A stretch of 33,298 nucleotides of DNA. It comes from Candidatus Halarchaeoplasma halalkaliphilum. GTDB taxonomy: Archaea > Thermoplasmatota > Thermoplasmata > Halarchaeoplasmatales > Halarchaeoplasmataceae. The stretch lies in the NCBI GenBank assembly GCA_007133925.1, contig SLLU01000153.1, positions 1 to 33,298 of the forward strand. The letters run 5' to 3'. This document shows, piece after piece, positions 15,243 to 23,744 of this stretch. Under the pieces are notes generated by a model that was given only the letters and a program-made list of their open reading frames with translations, searched no databases and had not been told where the DNA came from. Made by a program: the position numbers and the translations under genes. Each line of letters opens with the position of its first letter. The first letter of the stretch is position 1.

Positions 15243-18200
15243 ATGAAAGAATTAGTTGATGCTTTTTTCAAGGAAATAAGTGTAGTGAGTCAGCACATAA
15301 ACGGATACAACGAATTCATAGCTACCCCTGACAACAGAAACAATCAGATGCAGAAGATCATAGACAGTATAAGTATAGGGTACGGGGAGAACGGTCAGGG
15401 CAAGATACTCCTGGATTCGGAAAAGGTTGATGGGCAGGACATCGTGGTCAAATTCGGACGGGATCGCATGGAAGACGGTAGAGTGGATCAGAACTCGGAA
15501 CCCACCATAAGGCTGGTGAAACCCATGGTCAAAGAGGCCAGCGGCTCACAGCACAGGCTCACACCCATGGAGGCCCGTTTGAGGGACGTTTACTACGAAT
15601 CGGAGATACAGCTCAAGGTTAGTGTTATAAGAGATGATGTGGAGGAAGATCCGGAATGGGTGTCCATAGGTAAGATACCGATCATGATAGGGTCCAAGAT
15701 GTGCAATCTCCACCCTGACAATATAGACGATACCCTGGAAGAGGTTCTGGATATGGAGAGGGATGACAGGGATTTCGAAAAGCTCACCTACGAGGAAAAG
15801 CTCATCAAGTTGGGGGAAGATCCCAAGGACCCCATGGGGTACTTCATAGTCGGGGGTACCGAGAGGAATCTCATGGCCGTTGAGGACATGGCCTCGAACC
15901 GGCTCATATGCGAACTCAATGAGAAATACGGGCGGACCATAGAAGTGGTCAAGATCTTTTCAAAAAAGCACGGATACAGGGCCCTGACGGTCATGGAGAA
16001 AAAGAAGGACGGTTTGATCACCGTTTCCGTACCATCCGCCCGGGGGGACATACCCCTTGTTATCCTCATGAAAGCCCTGGGTATGGAAGATGATGGAGAG
16101 ATATACGAAACCGTAGTCACCAAGCCCAATATGGCCAGCTACGTTTTCGCCAACATAGAGATGGCACAGGATGAGGAAAATCACACATCCAATGGAGTTT
16201 ACACCCAGGCCGATGCCATGGCATACCTGGAAAGAAAGTTTGCCACGGGCCAGGCGGAGGAATACCGTATAAGAAAGATCGAATCCATCATAGACCGTTC
16301 TCTCCTGCCACACCTGGGGGATTCCCCTGAAGACAGAAAAAAGAAGGCTCTTTATCTAGGTAGGATGGCCAGGGCCATACTCGAACTGGCCAATGGAGAA
16401 AGGAAGGCCGATGATAAGGACCACTATGCCAACAAGAGATTGAAGCTCGCAGGGGATCTGGTGGCAGACCTATTCAGGGTATCCATCGTGAACCTCCTCA
16501 AGGACATGAAGTACCAGCTCGAGAGGAATTTTGGTAAAAAGGGTGAGATCAGGATATCATCATCCATAAGACCGGACCTTATGAGCAACAAGCTCAAGCA
16601 CGCCATGGCCACCGGGAACTGGGTAGGTGGGCGTACTGGGATATCCCAACTCCTGGACAGGACAAACGGCATGAGTTCCATAAGCCACCTCAGGAGAGTG
16701 AAATCGCCTCTATCACGAAGTCAACCCCACTTCGAAGCCAGGGAACTGCATCCCACCCAGTGGGGAAGGCTCTGTCCCAATGAGACCCCCGAAGGTCAGA
16801 ACTGCGGTTTGGTCAAAACATCCACACCTGTGATAAACGTTTCAAAGGGAACGGATACACTGGACCTTAAGTGGAAGCTCCATGAACTGGGCCTGGAACA
16901 GATAGGGGGAAAGACAGGTGTTACCAAAAAAGTGTACCTCAACGGGGACCTGATAGGTCTTGTTGAGGACCCTGTGGATTTCGTTAACAAGCTGAGAGAT
17001 GCAAGAAGTGCGGGACTTGTTTCAGACCAGGTGAATGTCAGAAACGATGCAAAGATGGATGAGATAATCATCAACTGCGACGCCGGCAGGGTCAGGAGAC
17101 CACTGCTGATAGTCAAAGACGGTGTGCTTCAGCTCAAAAAAGAAGATGTGGAAGGATTGATCGCCGGAAAAACCAGGATCGACGACCTCTTCAACAACGG
17201 TATACTGGAATGGATAGATGCGGAGGAGGAAGAGGACCTGTTCGTAGCCATTTATCCCTACGATACCCCTGAGAACTGCGAACACTGCGCCATGCCCCTG
17301 TCCACAAAGGATGTCGAGTGGATGAACATAGGTGAAGACGAAGAAAATGCGGTGCTGAGATGTATGCACTGCAGTGGTAACATGGAAGTACCCATGAACA
17401 TACAAAAAGAGCATACACATCTGGAGATAGATCCGTTGTTGATCCTCGGCGCATCAGCAGGTCTGATACCCTTCGCACCCCATAATGCAGCACCCAGATG
17501 TTCCATGGGATCCAACATGATGAAGCAGTCCCTTGGCCTGCCTTCGTCGAACTACCGAAACAGACCGGACACGAGGGGGCACCTGCTGCACTATCCCCAC
17601 CTCTCATTACTGCAGACCACCACCATGGATCTGGTGAATTACAACGACAGACCGTCGGGACAGAACTTCACCGTGGCGGTGATGTCCTACCACGGGTACA
17701 ACATGGAAGATGCCCTCATATTCAGTAGGGCGGCCATAGACAGAGGGCTGGGAAGGTCATCCTTCTTCAGAACGTATACCACCGAGGAAAGAAGGTATCC
17801 GGGTGGACAGGAGGATCATTTCGAGATCCCTGACCCCGACGTGAGGGGAGCTCGGAGTGACCAGTACTACAGATATCTTGACGAGGATGGACTGACCAGT
17901 CCCGAGGTCAAGGTCGACGGAAGTGACGTTCTGGTGGGTAAGACCTCTCCTCCCCGTTTCCTAGAGGAGGACACTGACTTCATGGCACCCCAGAAGAGAA
18001 GGGAAACTTCCACCATCGTTAGGCCCAGAGAGAAGGGATGGGTGGATTCCGTCATGCTCACTGAGTCCGAGGACGGGAGCAGACTGGTCAAAGTGAAGGT
18101 GAGGGATGAGAGGATACCGGAGCTCGGGGATAAGTTCGCATCACGACACGGTCAGAAAGGAGTCATAGGAAAACTGTTGGAGCCCGAAGACCTGCCCTTC

Positions 18201-18866
18201 ACAGAGGATGGGGTCGTGCCGGATATGATACTCAACCCCCACGCCATCCCATCCAGGATGACCGTTGGTCACGTGCTGGAGATGCTCGGAGGGAAAGTAG
18301 CTTCTCTTGAGGGGCGTTTCGTTGACGGGACCCCCTTCGGCGGTGAAAGAGAAGAGGTGATCAGGGATTCCCTACTGAAGGCAGGCTTCAAGCACGATGG
18401 TACGGAGATACTCTATGACGGAAGGAGTGGAAAGATGCTTCATGCGGACATATTCGTCGGTGTGATATACTACCAGAAACTGCACCACATGGTATCGGGA
18501 AAACTCCATATGCGATCCAGAGGACCTGTACAGATACTCACCAGACAGCCCACGGAAGGCCGATCCAGACAGGGCGGTCTCCGGTTCGGAGAGATGGAGA
18601 GGGACTGTTTGATAGGTCACGGTGCAGCCATGGTCATAAAGGACCGGCTCATGGATCAGTCCGACGGTACCACGGAATACGTTTGCGGGAACTCGGAGTG
18701 CGGACACGTGGCCATACTGGATACCAACGGAGAACTCCGCTGCCCGGTATGCGGAGAACGGTCTAATGTGCATCACATACAGACCAGCTATGCTTTCAAA
18801 CTGCTAATGGACGAACTGAGATCACTTGGAGTTACCATGAGGCTACAACTGGAGGAGTTAAAATGA
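15243..18866 (+). CDS. rpoB: DNA-directed RNA polymerase subunit B, unsplit
   Basis: This is the second-largest RNA polymerase subunit, 1207 residues in one chain (fused B''+B'). Universal motifs are present: NETPEGQNCGLVK, the block ending MSYHGYNMEDA, ASRHGQKGVIG in the hybrid-binding region, and the C-terminal IGHGAAMVIKDRLM followed by a zinc site (CGNSECGH, CPVCGER). An additional CxxC...CxxC element (C679, C682, C707, C710) sits just before the conserved EHTHLEID. The ATG at 15243 is chosen because of the SD at 15233; a GTG at 15234 is the alternative. The stop overlaps the rpoA1 start by 4 nt (ATGA), indicating translational coupling. The single-chain form fits Thermoplasmatota, Thermococcales or Thermoproteota rather than split-B lineages. 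Confidence 0.97.
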   Translation: MKELVDAFFKEISVVSQHINGYNEFIATPDNRNNQMQKIIDSISIGYGENGQGKILLDSEKVDGQDIVVKFGRDRMEDGRVDQNSEPTIRLVKPMVKEASGSQHRLTPMEARLRDVYYESEIQLKVSVIRDDVEEDPEWVSIGKIPIMIGSKMCNLHPDNIDDTLEEVLDMERDDRDFEKLTYEEKLIKLGEDPKDPMGYFIVGGTERNLMAVEDMASNRLICELNEKYGRTIEVVKIFSKKHGYRALTVMEKKKDGLITVSVPSARGDIPLVILMKALGMEDDGEIYETVVTKPNMASYVFANIEMAQDEENHTSNGVYTQADAMAYLERKFATGQAEEYRIRKIESIIDRSLLPHLGDSPEDRKKKALYLGRMARAILELANGERKADDKDHYANKRLKLAGDLVADLFRVSIVNLLKDMKYQLERNFGKKGEIRISSSIRPDLMSNKLKHAMATGNWVGGRTGISQLLDRTNGMSSISHLRRVKSPLSRSQPHFEARELHPTQWGRLCPNETPEGQNCGLVKTSTPVINVSKGTDTLDLKWKLHELGLEQIGGKTGVTKKVYLNGDLIGLVEDPVDFVNKLRDARSAGLVSDQVNVRNDAKMDEIIINCDAGRVRRPLLIVKDGVLQLKKEDVEGLIAGKTRIDDLFNNGILEWIDAEEEEDLFVAIYPYDTPENCEHCAMPLSTKDVEWMNIGEDEENAVLRCMHCSGNMEVPMNIQKEHTHLEIDPLLILGASAGLIPFAPHNAAPRCSMGSNMMKQSLGLPSSNYRNRPDTRGHLLHYPHLSLLQTTTMDLVNYNDRPSGQNFTVAVMSYHGYNMEDALIFSRAAIDRGLGRSSFFRTYTTEERRYPGGQEDHFEIPDPDVRGARSDQYYRYLDEDGLTSPEVKVDGSDVLVGKTSPPRFLEEDTDFMAPQKRRETSTIVRPREKGWVDSVMLTESEDGSRLVKVKVRDERIPELGDKFASRHGQKGVIGKLLEPEDLPFTEDGVVPDMILNPHAIPSRMTVGHVLEMLGGKVASLEGRFVDGTPFGGEREEVIRDSLLKAGFKHDGTEILYDGRSGKMLHADIFVGVIYYQKLHHMVSGKLHMRSRGPVQILTRQPTEGRSRQGGLRFGEMERDCLIGHGAAMVIKDRLMDQSDGTTEYVCGNSECGHVAILDTNGELRCPVCGERSNVHHIQTSYAFKLLMDELRSLGVTMRLQLEELK

Positions 18867-21532
18867 ACCGGAGCGGGATAACGAAAAGGATAGGTGCCAT
18901 CAAATTCGCATACATGTCTCCCAAGGAGATAAGAAAACTGTCCGCAACAAAGATAATCACACCGGATACATACGATGACGACGGATTCCCCATCGAGATG
19001 GGACTCATGGATACCCATCTGGGTGTCATCGAACCCGGCCTGAGATGCAAGACCTGCGGTGGAAGGGTGGATCAGTGCTCGGGGCATTTCGGACATATAG
19101 AGCTGTCCATGCCCGTCATCCATGTAGGGTATGTCAAGGATATCAAGAAGCTTTTGAGATCTTCATGCAGCGAATGCGGACGGATACTGATCTCCGACGA
19201 GGAGAGGGACCATTATATCAAGGAGATCCGGCGTATAGATACCTTTGGAGGGGATACCTTGGACATAGAGAGGATGACCGGTGAGGTTGCCCAGGGTGCC
19301 AGTACCAACAAGGTGTGCCCCCACTGCAGCAGCGAACAGAGAAAGATAATGCTGGACAAACCCACTACCTTCAGAGAGGAGGCGACCAAGCTAACACCCA
19401 AAGAGGTCAGAGCAAGACTTGAAAGGATACCTGACAGGGACCTCATCCCCCTTGGTTTGAATCCCAAGGTGGTCAGACCTGAATGGATGGTCCTATCCGT
19501 CCTGCTGGTACCCCCTGTGACCGTAAGGCCGTCCATAACACTGGAATCGGGAGATCGTTCCGAGGACGACCTCACACATAAGTTGGTGGATATACTCAGG
19601 ATAAACCAGCGGCTCAGGGAAAACAGGGATGTGGGATCTCCACAACTCATCGTGGAGGATCTGTGGGACCTGCTACAATACCATGTAAACACTTACTTCG
19701 ACAATCAAACATCCGGGATACCCCCGGCCAGACATAGAAGTGGTAGGACATTGAAGACCCTTATACAGCGATTGAAGGGTAAGGAAGGTAGGTTCAGACA
19801 GAATCTCAGCGGTAAAAGGGTCAACTTCTCCTCACGTACCGTTATATCTCCCGACCCGTGGCTCTCCATCAATCAGGTTGGTGTGCCCATACGGGCTGCC
19901 AGAGAACTCACCGTGCCCCTGAAGGTGACCCCGGAGAACATTGAATTCGTTCAGAACATGGTCCGCATGGGACCGGAGCCCATGGAAAGGGGAAAATACG
20001 TACCCGGTGTGAACTACATCATAAGACCCGACGGAAGAAGGATAAGGGTTACGGACATGAACGCCGAAACCGTGGCAGAGAAGATAGAGTCCGGTTTTAC
20101 CGTAGAAAGGGGTCTTAAAGACGGTGATATAGTGCTATTCAACCGGCAGCCTTCACTTCACAGGATGTCCATGATGGCCCACGAAGTGAAGATAGTACCC
20201 GGAAAGACCTTCAGGATGAACCTGGCCGTATGTCCGCCCTACAACGCCGATTTTGACGGTGACGAGATGAACATACACGTTCTCCAGAGCGAGGAGGCAA
20301 GGGCGGAGGCAAAAGTTATCATGAGGGTTCAGGAGAACATACTCTCACCCAGGTTCGGAGGGCCCATCATCGGCGCGACACAGGATCACATAAGCGGCTT
20401 GTTCTTTTTGACCTATCGTAATCCCCTTTTCTCACGCCGGGAAGTAGTCAGTATATTCTCCAACATAAAGACGGACAGGTTCCCGAAATACGTGGAGGTG
20501 GAGGGAGAAAGGATGTGGTACGGCAAGGAGATCTTCAGCAGCTTCCTGCCGGAAAAACTCAACATAGAGTTCAGGGCATCGATATGTGAGAAATGCGACC
20601 GTTGCATGAAAGAAGAGTGCGAGTACGATGCCTATGTGTCCATTGAGGACGGTTACCTTAAAGTAGGTACCATAGACGAGAACGCCGTGGGTGCATTCAA
20701 AGGGGGTATCATAGACAAGATCGCAAGGGACCTGGGAACCTCCGAGGCCCGAAGGTTCATCGACCAGATAACCACCATATCCCTGGGAGTGATCACCCTG
20801 AGGGGTTTCACAACATCCATAAAAGATGAGGACATACCCCCAGAGACCATGCGGCAGATAAACGAACTGCTGGATAAAGCTAAAGAAAAGGTGAAGGAGT
20901 ACGAAACCGCGTACAGGAACGACGAGCTGGAACAGATGCCTGGCAGGGATCTGAAGGAGACCCTTGAGATAATGGCCATGAAGGAGACCGGAAAGGCCAG
21001 GGATAACGTGGGCATACTGGCAAGCCGTCACCTGGGTCTGGGTAACAATTCCGTGGTCATGGCTAAGACCGGCGCCCGGGCAAGCATGTTGAACCTCACC
21101 CAGATGGCAGGTTCCCTGGGACAGCAGGCCATCAGAGGAGAGAGACCGAGTCGGGGTTACGAGGACAGAACCCTTTCACACTTCCAGAAAGGATCCCTGG
21201 GAGCCGAGGCGAGGGGTTTCGTCAAATCCTGCTACAAAGAAGGATTGAACCCCCTGGAGTTCTTCTTCCACAGTATGGCCGGACGGGAAGGTCTGGTGGA
21301 TACCGCTGTGAGGACTAGTCGTTCCGGTTACATGCAAAGAAGGCTCATACATGCCATGGAGGATCTCATGGTTTACAACGACGGTTCCGTTCGGAATACC
21401 GGGGATACCATGATACAGTTCGAGTTCGGTGAGGACGGCATAGATCCCATGAGGAGCAAGAAAGGGAGTGCCGTTGACATTGACGACATCATCACGGAAT
21501 TCAAGGCCGTCAAGAGAGGGGGTGGTGCCTGA
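18863..21532 (+). CDS. rpoA1: DNA-directed RNA polymerase subunit A'
   Basis: This is the N-terminal two-thirds of the largest RNA polymerase subunit (889 residues). It carries the catalytic Mg2+ motif NADFDGDEMNIHV, with aspartates at 463, 465 and 467. The N-terminal zinc site is CKTCGG...CSGHFGH, followed by CSECGR and a further cysteine cluster, CEKCDRCMKEEC. Bridge-helix and funnel-region sequences lie near the C-terminus (REGLVDTAVRTSRSGYMQRR). Its partner A'' follows at once: the stop TGA and next ATG share one base (TGATG), so the two halves are translationally coupled, as expected for split archaeal Rpb1 homologues. It also overlaps rpoB by 4 nt upstream. Confidence 0.97.
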   Translation: MNRSGITKRIGAIKFAYMSPKEIRKLSATKIITPDTYDDDGFPIEMGLMDTHLGVIEPGLRCKTCGGRVDQCSGHFGHIELSMPVIHVGYVKDIKKLLRSSCSECGRILISDEERDHYIKEIRRIDTFGGDTLDIERMTGEVAQGASTNKVCPHCSSEQRKIMLDKPTTFREEATKLTPKEVRARLERIPDRDLIPLGLNPKVVRPEWMVLSVLLVPPVTVRPSITLESGDRSEDDLTHKLVDILRINQRLRENRDVGSPQLIVEDLWDLLQYHVNTYFDNQTSGIPPARHRSGRTLKTLIQRLKGKEGRFRQNLSGKRVNFSSRTVISPDPWLSINQVGVPIRAARELTVPLKVTPENIEFVQNMVRMGPEPMERGKYVPGVNYIIRPDGRRIRVTDMNAETVAEKIESGFTVERGLKDGDIVLFNRQPSLHRMSMMAHEVKIVPGKTFRMNLAVCPPYNADFDGDEMNIHVLQSEEARAEAKVIMRVQENILSPRFGGPIIGATQDHISGLFFLTYRNPLFSRREVVSIFSNIKTDRFPKYVEVEGERMWYGKEIFSSFLPEKLNIEFRASICEKCDRCMKEECEYDAYVSIEDGYLKVGTIDENAVGAFKGGIIDKIARDLGTSEARRFIDQITTISLGVITLRGFTTSIKDEDIPPETMRQINELLDKAKEKVKEYETAYRNDELEQMPGRDLKETLEIMAMKETGKARDNVGILASRHLGLGNNSVVMAKTGARASMLNLTQMAGSLGQQAIRGERPSRGYEDRTLSHFQKGSLGAEARGFVKSCYKEGLNPLEFFFHSMAGREGLVDTAVRTSRSGYMQRRLIHAMEDLMVYNDGSVRNTGDTMIQFEFGEDGIDPMRSKKGSAVDIDDIITEFKAVKRGGGA

Positions 21533-22968
21533 TGGCAAGGAAGGACACCATTAACGCCTTGATAAGAAGGGATATTGACGAAAAAACCGCTGAAAAATTG
21601 GTGGATGCGGGTATGCTGTTAGGTGACGTGAAATCCGCTTCCGTGGAGGATCTGAAGAAAGTTGTGGGCACAAAGAAAAAGGCTGAAGAGATCTTTGAAA
21701 AGATGGGGAGTAAGAAAAAGAAGGCTACCCCTAAAAAGAAGAAGACAAAGAAGAAGGAAGAGGAGATATTCACCATACCTGAAAAATTCAAGCCCGTTGA
21801 AGGGATCGCCAAGAAGCTTCAAGACATATGCGAGAAAAAGGGAAGGGCCCTACCGCGTATGCTGCTGGAAAACACCGCTAAAAAGGTAGAAGAAGAAGGT
21901 ATCGGTGAAAAGGACTACGGTCTGATCATAGATCTCGTCACCGAACGTTTCGAGAACAGGAAGATAGATCCCAAGGAATCCATAGGTATCGTCAGCGCAC
22001 AGTCCATCGGTGAACCGGGAACACAGATGACCATGAAGACCTTCCACTACGCAGGTGTGGCGGAGATAGGTGTTACCCAGGGTCTTCCCCGTATGATAGA
22101 GATAGTGGATGCCCGTAAGGTACCCAGCACGCCAATGATGGAAGTGCATCTTGAAGACGAGGTTAAAAAAGACCGTGACGTGGTGAGAAGGATCGCATCC
22201 GAACTTGAAGTCACACGTTTGCTGAACATCGCAGAGGTGGACCTGGACATATCAGAGATGAGAGTGGTCATAAGACCCAACCAAAAAAAGCTCGACTCCA
22301 AGGGTATTTCAACGGACGACATACAGGAGCAGTTGGAAAAATCAAGGTACGTAAAGGGTAAAGTCGAACAGCGGGACGGATCCTTGTACATAACCCAGGA
22401 CGAACCAAAATACGCCCTGCTGCACAACGATGTGGAACAGGCCAAGAACACCAAGATAAAGGGACTTAAGGATGTTAAAAGGGCCGTCATAAGAGATACC
22501 GGCGATGAATTCATCATATTCACAGAGGGATCCAATCTGGCCGAAGTGCTCAAGATACCTGGAGTAGATATCACCAACACATTCTCCAACAGCCCGGTTG
22601 AGGTGTACGATGTGCTGGGTGTGGAAGCTGCCAGGAACGCCATAATAAAAGAAGCCCTGGACACACTGAACGAACAGGGACTGGATGTGGATGTGAGGCA
22701 CATAATGCTCGTGGCGGATATGATGACCAATGAAGGAGATGTCAAGGCTATAGGAAGGCACGGGGTCTCTGGAAAAAAGACCAGCGTTTTGGCCAGAGCG
22801 GCCTTCGAGATAACCAGCAGTCACCTGCTCAGAGCAGCCATAATCGGAGAGGTGGACAAGTTGGACGGCGTTGCCGAGAACATCATCGTGGGACAGCCCA
22901 TAACCCAGGGAACCGGGGCCGTTGAGGTGAAGTACAGCCCCAGAAGTGTCAAGGAAGAGGTGAAATAG
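21532..22968 (+). CDS. rpoA2: DNA-directed RNA polymerase subunit A'' with an N-terminal HhH-like extension
   Basis: This is the C-terminal third of the largest RNA polymerase subunit. The trigger-loop region is clear (ESIGIVSAQSIGEPGTQMTMKT, then FHYAGVAEIGVTQGLPR), as is the C-terminal jaw/cleft region (LMVADMMTNEGDVKAIGRHG type). The protein has 478 residues, whereas archaeal A'' is usually about 380-400. The surplus is N-terminal: residues 1-57 look like a helix-hairpin-helix unit (KLVDAGMLLGDVKSASVEDL), joined by a lysine-rich linker (about 58-78) to the polymerase part that starts near residue 82. The start is fixed by the TGATG junction with rpoA1. The extension may bind nucleic acid, which is inference. 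The gene ends 59 bp before rpl30e. Confidence 0.95.
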   Translation: MARKDTINALIRRDIDEKTAEKLVDAGMLLGDVKSASVEDLKKVVGTKKKAEEIFEKMGSKKKKATPKKKKTKKKEEEIFTIPEKFKPVEGIAKKLQDICEKKGRALPRMLLENTAKKVEEEGIGEKDYGLIIDLVTERFENRKIDPKESIGIVSAQSIGEPGTQMTMKTFHYAGVAEIGVTQGLPRMIEIVDARKVPSTPMMEVHLEDEVKKDRDVVRRIASELEVTRLLNIAEVDLDISEMRVVIRPNQKKLDSKGISTDDIQEQLEKSRYVKGKVEQRDGSLYITQDEPKYALLHNDVEQAKNTKIKGLKDVKRAVIRDTGDEFIIFTEGSNLAEVLKIPGVDITNTFSNSPVEVYDVLGVEAARNAIIKEALDTLNEQGLDVDVRHIMLVADMMTNEGDVKAIGRHGVSGKKTSVLARAAFEITSSHLLRAAIIGEVDKLDGVAENIIVGQPITQGTGAVEVKYSPRSVKEEVK

Positions 22969-23020
22969 TTATATACAAGAGTGTGATGTTATCAGAAAGG
23001 TATCCGAATATTTAAGGAGA
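22968..23020 (+). promoter_or_regulatory. Internal promoter and SD before rpl30e
   Basis: A TATA-like gttatatac (22968-22976) overlaps the rpoA2 stop codon and would give a start near 23000. An SD (aggaga, 23015-23020) lies 7 nt before the ATG at 23028. The rpl30e-nusA pair may therefore be transcribed both from the rpo promoter and independently. Confidence 0.45.
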
Positions 23021-23027
23021 AATCTAT

Positions 23028-23312
23028 ATGGATGTTAACAGAGAAATCAGAATTGCCGTGAATACCGGGGATACCGTGTTCGGGGCAAAGGAGTCCAAGG
23101 AAGCCGCTGCTTCCGGAGAAGCAAAGCTAGTGATAGTATCTAAAAAGTGCCCTGAAGAGCAGTTCAAGGGTGCAAAATACAAAGGAGTTCCCATATACCA
23201 TTACGAAGGAACCAATAAACAGCTGGGAACCGCTGCGGGCAAACCGTTTTCCATCTCGGCCCTGGCCGTGATCGCCAGCGGAGAATCCGCCATCCTTTCC
23301 GTAAAGGGGTGA
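23028..23312 (+). CDS. rpl30e: Large ribosomal subunit protein L30e
   Basis: This 94-residue protein is an L7Ae/L30e-fold RNA-binding protein of the large ribosomal subunit. The family pattern is visible: VFGAKESKEAAASGEAKLVIVS, a central beta-alpha-beta layout with KYKGVPIYHYEGTNKQLGTAAGKPF, and a hydrophobic C-terminal SALAVIASGESAIL. The position between rpoA2 and nusA is the standard archaeal order. Its stop lies inside the SD of nusA, so the two are probably co-translated. Confidence 0.96.
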   Translation: MDVNREIRIAVNTGDTVFGAKESKEAAASGEAKLVIVSKKCPEEQFKGAKYKGVPIYHYEGTNKQLGTAAGKPFSISALAVIASGESAILSVKG

Positions 23313-23318
23313 ATCCTT

Positions 23319-23744
23319 TTGGAAGAGATCAAACTCACAGAAAAAACCCTTAGATACATAACACTATTCGAAGACATGACCGGTGCCAAGGTCAAGGACT
23401 GCATAGATATACCGGAAAAGGTCATTTTTTTGGTGAATAAGGGGGACATAGAGAAGGCCATCGGGAAGAACGGAGTCAACGTTACCAACGTGCGGCAGAA
23501 GATAAGCAGGAACATACACGTTATAGAATACGATGAGGACCCTGTGAAGCTCCTGGGAAACATTTTCTACAGTTACGGGGTTCAGAACATTGAGATAATG
23601 GACAAAAACGGTGTCAAACACGGTACCGTTGAGGTGAAACCGGAGAATAAAGCCCGGGCCATAGGTACCAAGGGTAGGAACCTTGCCATCGCACGCATGA
23701 TAATGATGAGACACTCAGACATATCCAGCGTATCTGTCGCCTAG
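23319..23744 (+). CDS. nusA: Archaeal transcription factor NusA (two KH domains)
   Basis: This 141-residue protein has the short archaeal NusA form: two KH domains and neither the N-terminal polymerase-binding nor the S1 domain of bacterial NusA. GxxG loops are seen as AIGKNGVNV (first KH, about residues 47-55) and AIGTKGRNLAIA (second KH, about 111-122). The start is a TTG at 23319, supported by the SD aggggtga (23305-23312) 6 nt upstream and by lack of an earlier in-frame start. The last 30 bp overlap the 3' end of the convergent RaSEA gene. In many archaea rps12 and rps7 follow next; here they do not. Confidence 0.93.
   Translation: MEEIKLTEKTLRYITLFEDMTGAKVKDCIDIPEKVIFLVNKGDIEKAIGKNGVNVTNVRQKISRNIHVIEYDEDPVKLLGNIFYSYGVQNIEIMDKNGVKHGTVEVKPENKARAIGTKGRNLAIARMIMMRHSDISSVSVA

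Noticed and set aside
16424..18776. Long minus-strand reading frames opposite rpoB
   Set aside because: They are antisense shadows of strongly conserved rpoB codons, with low-complexity, Ser/Leu-rich translations and no family motif.
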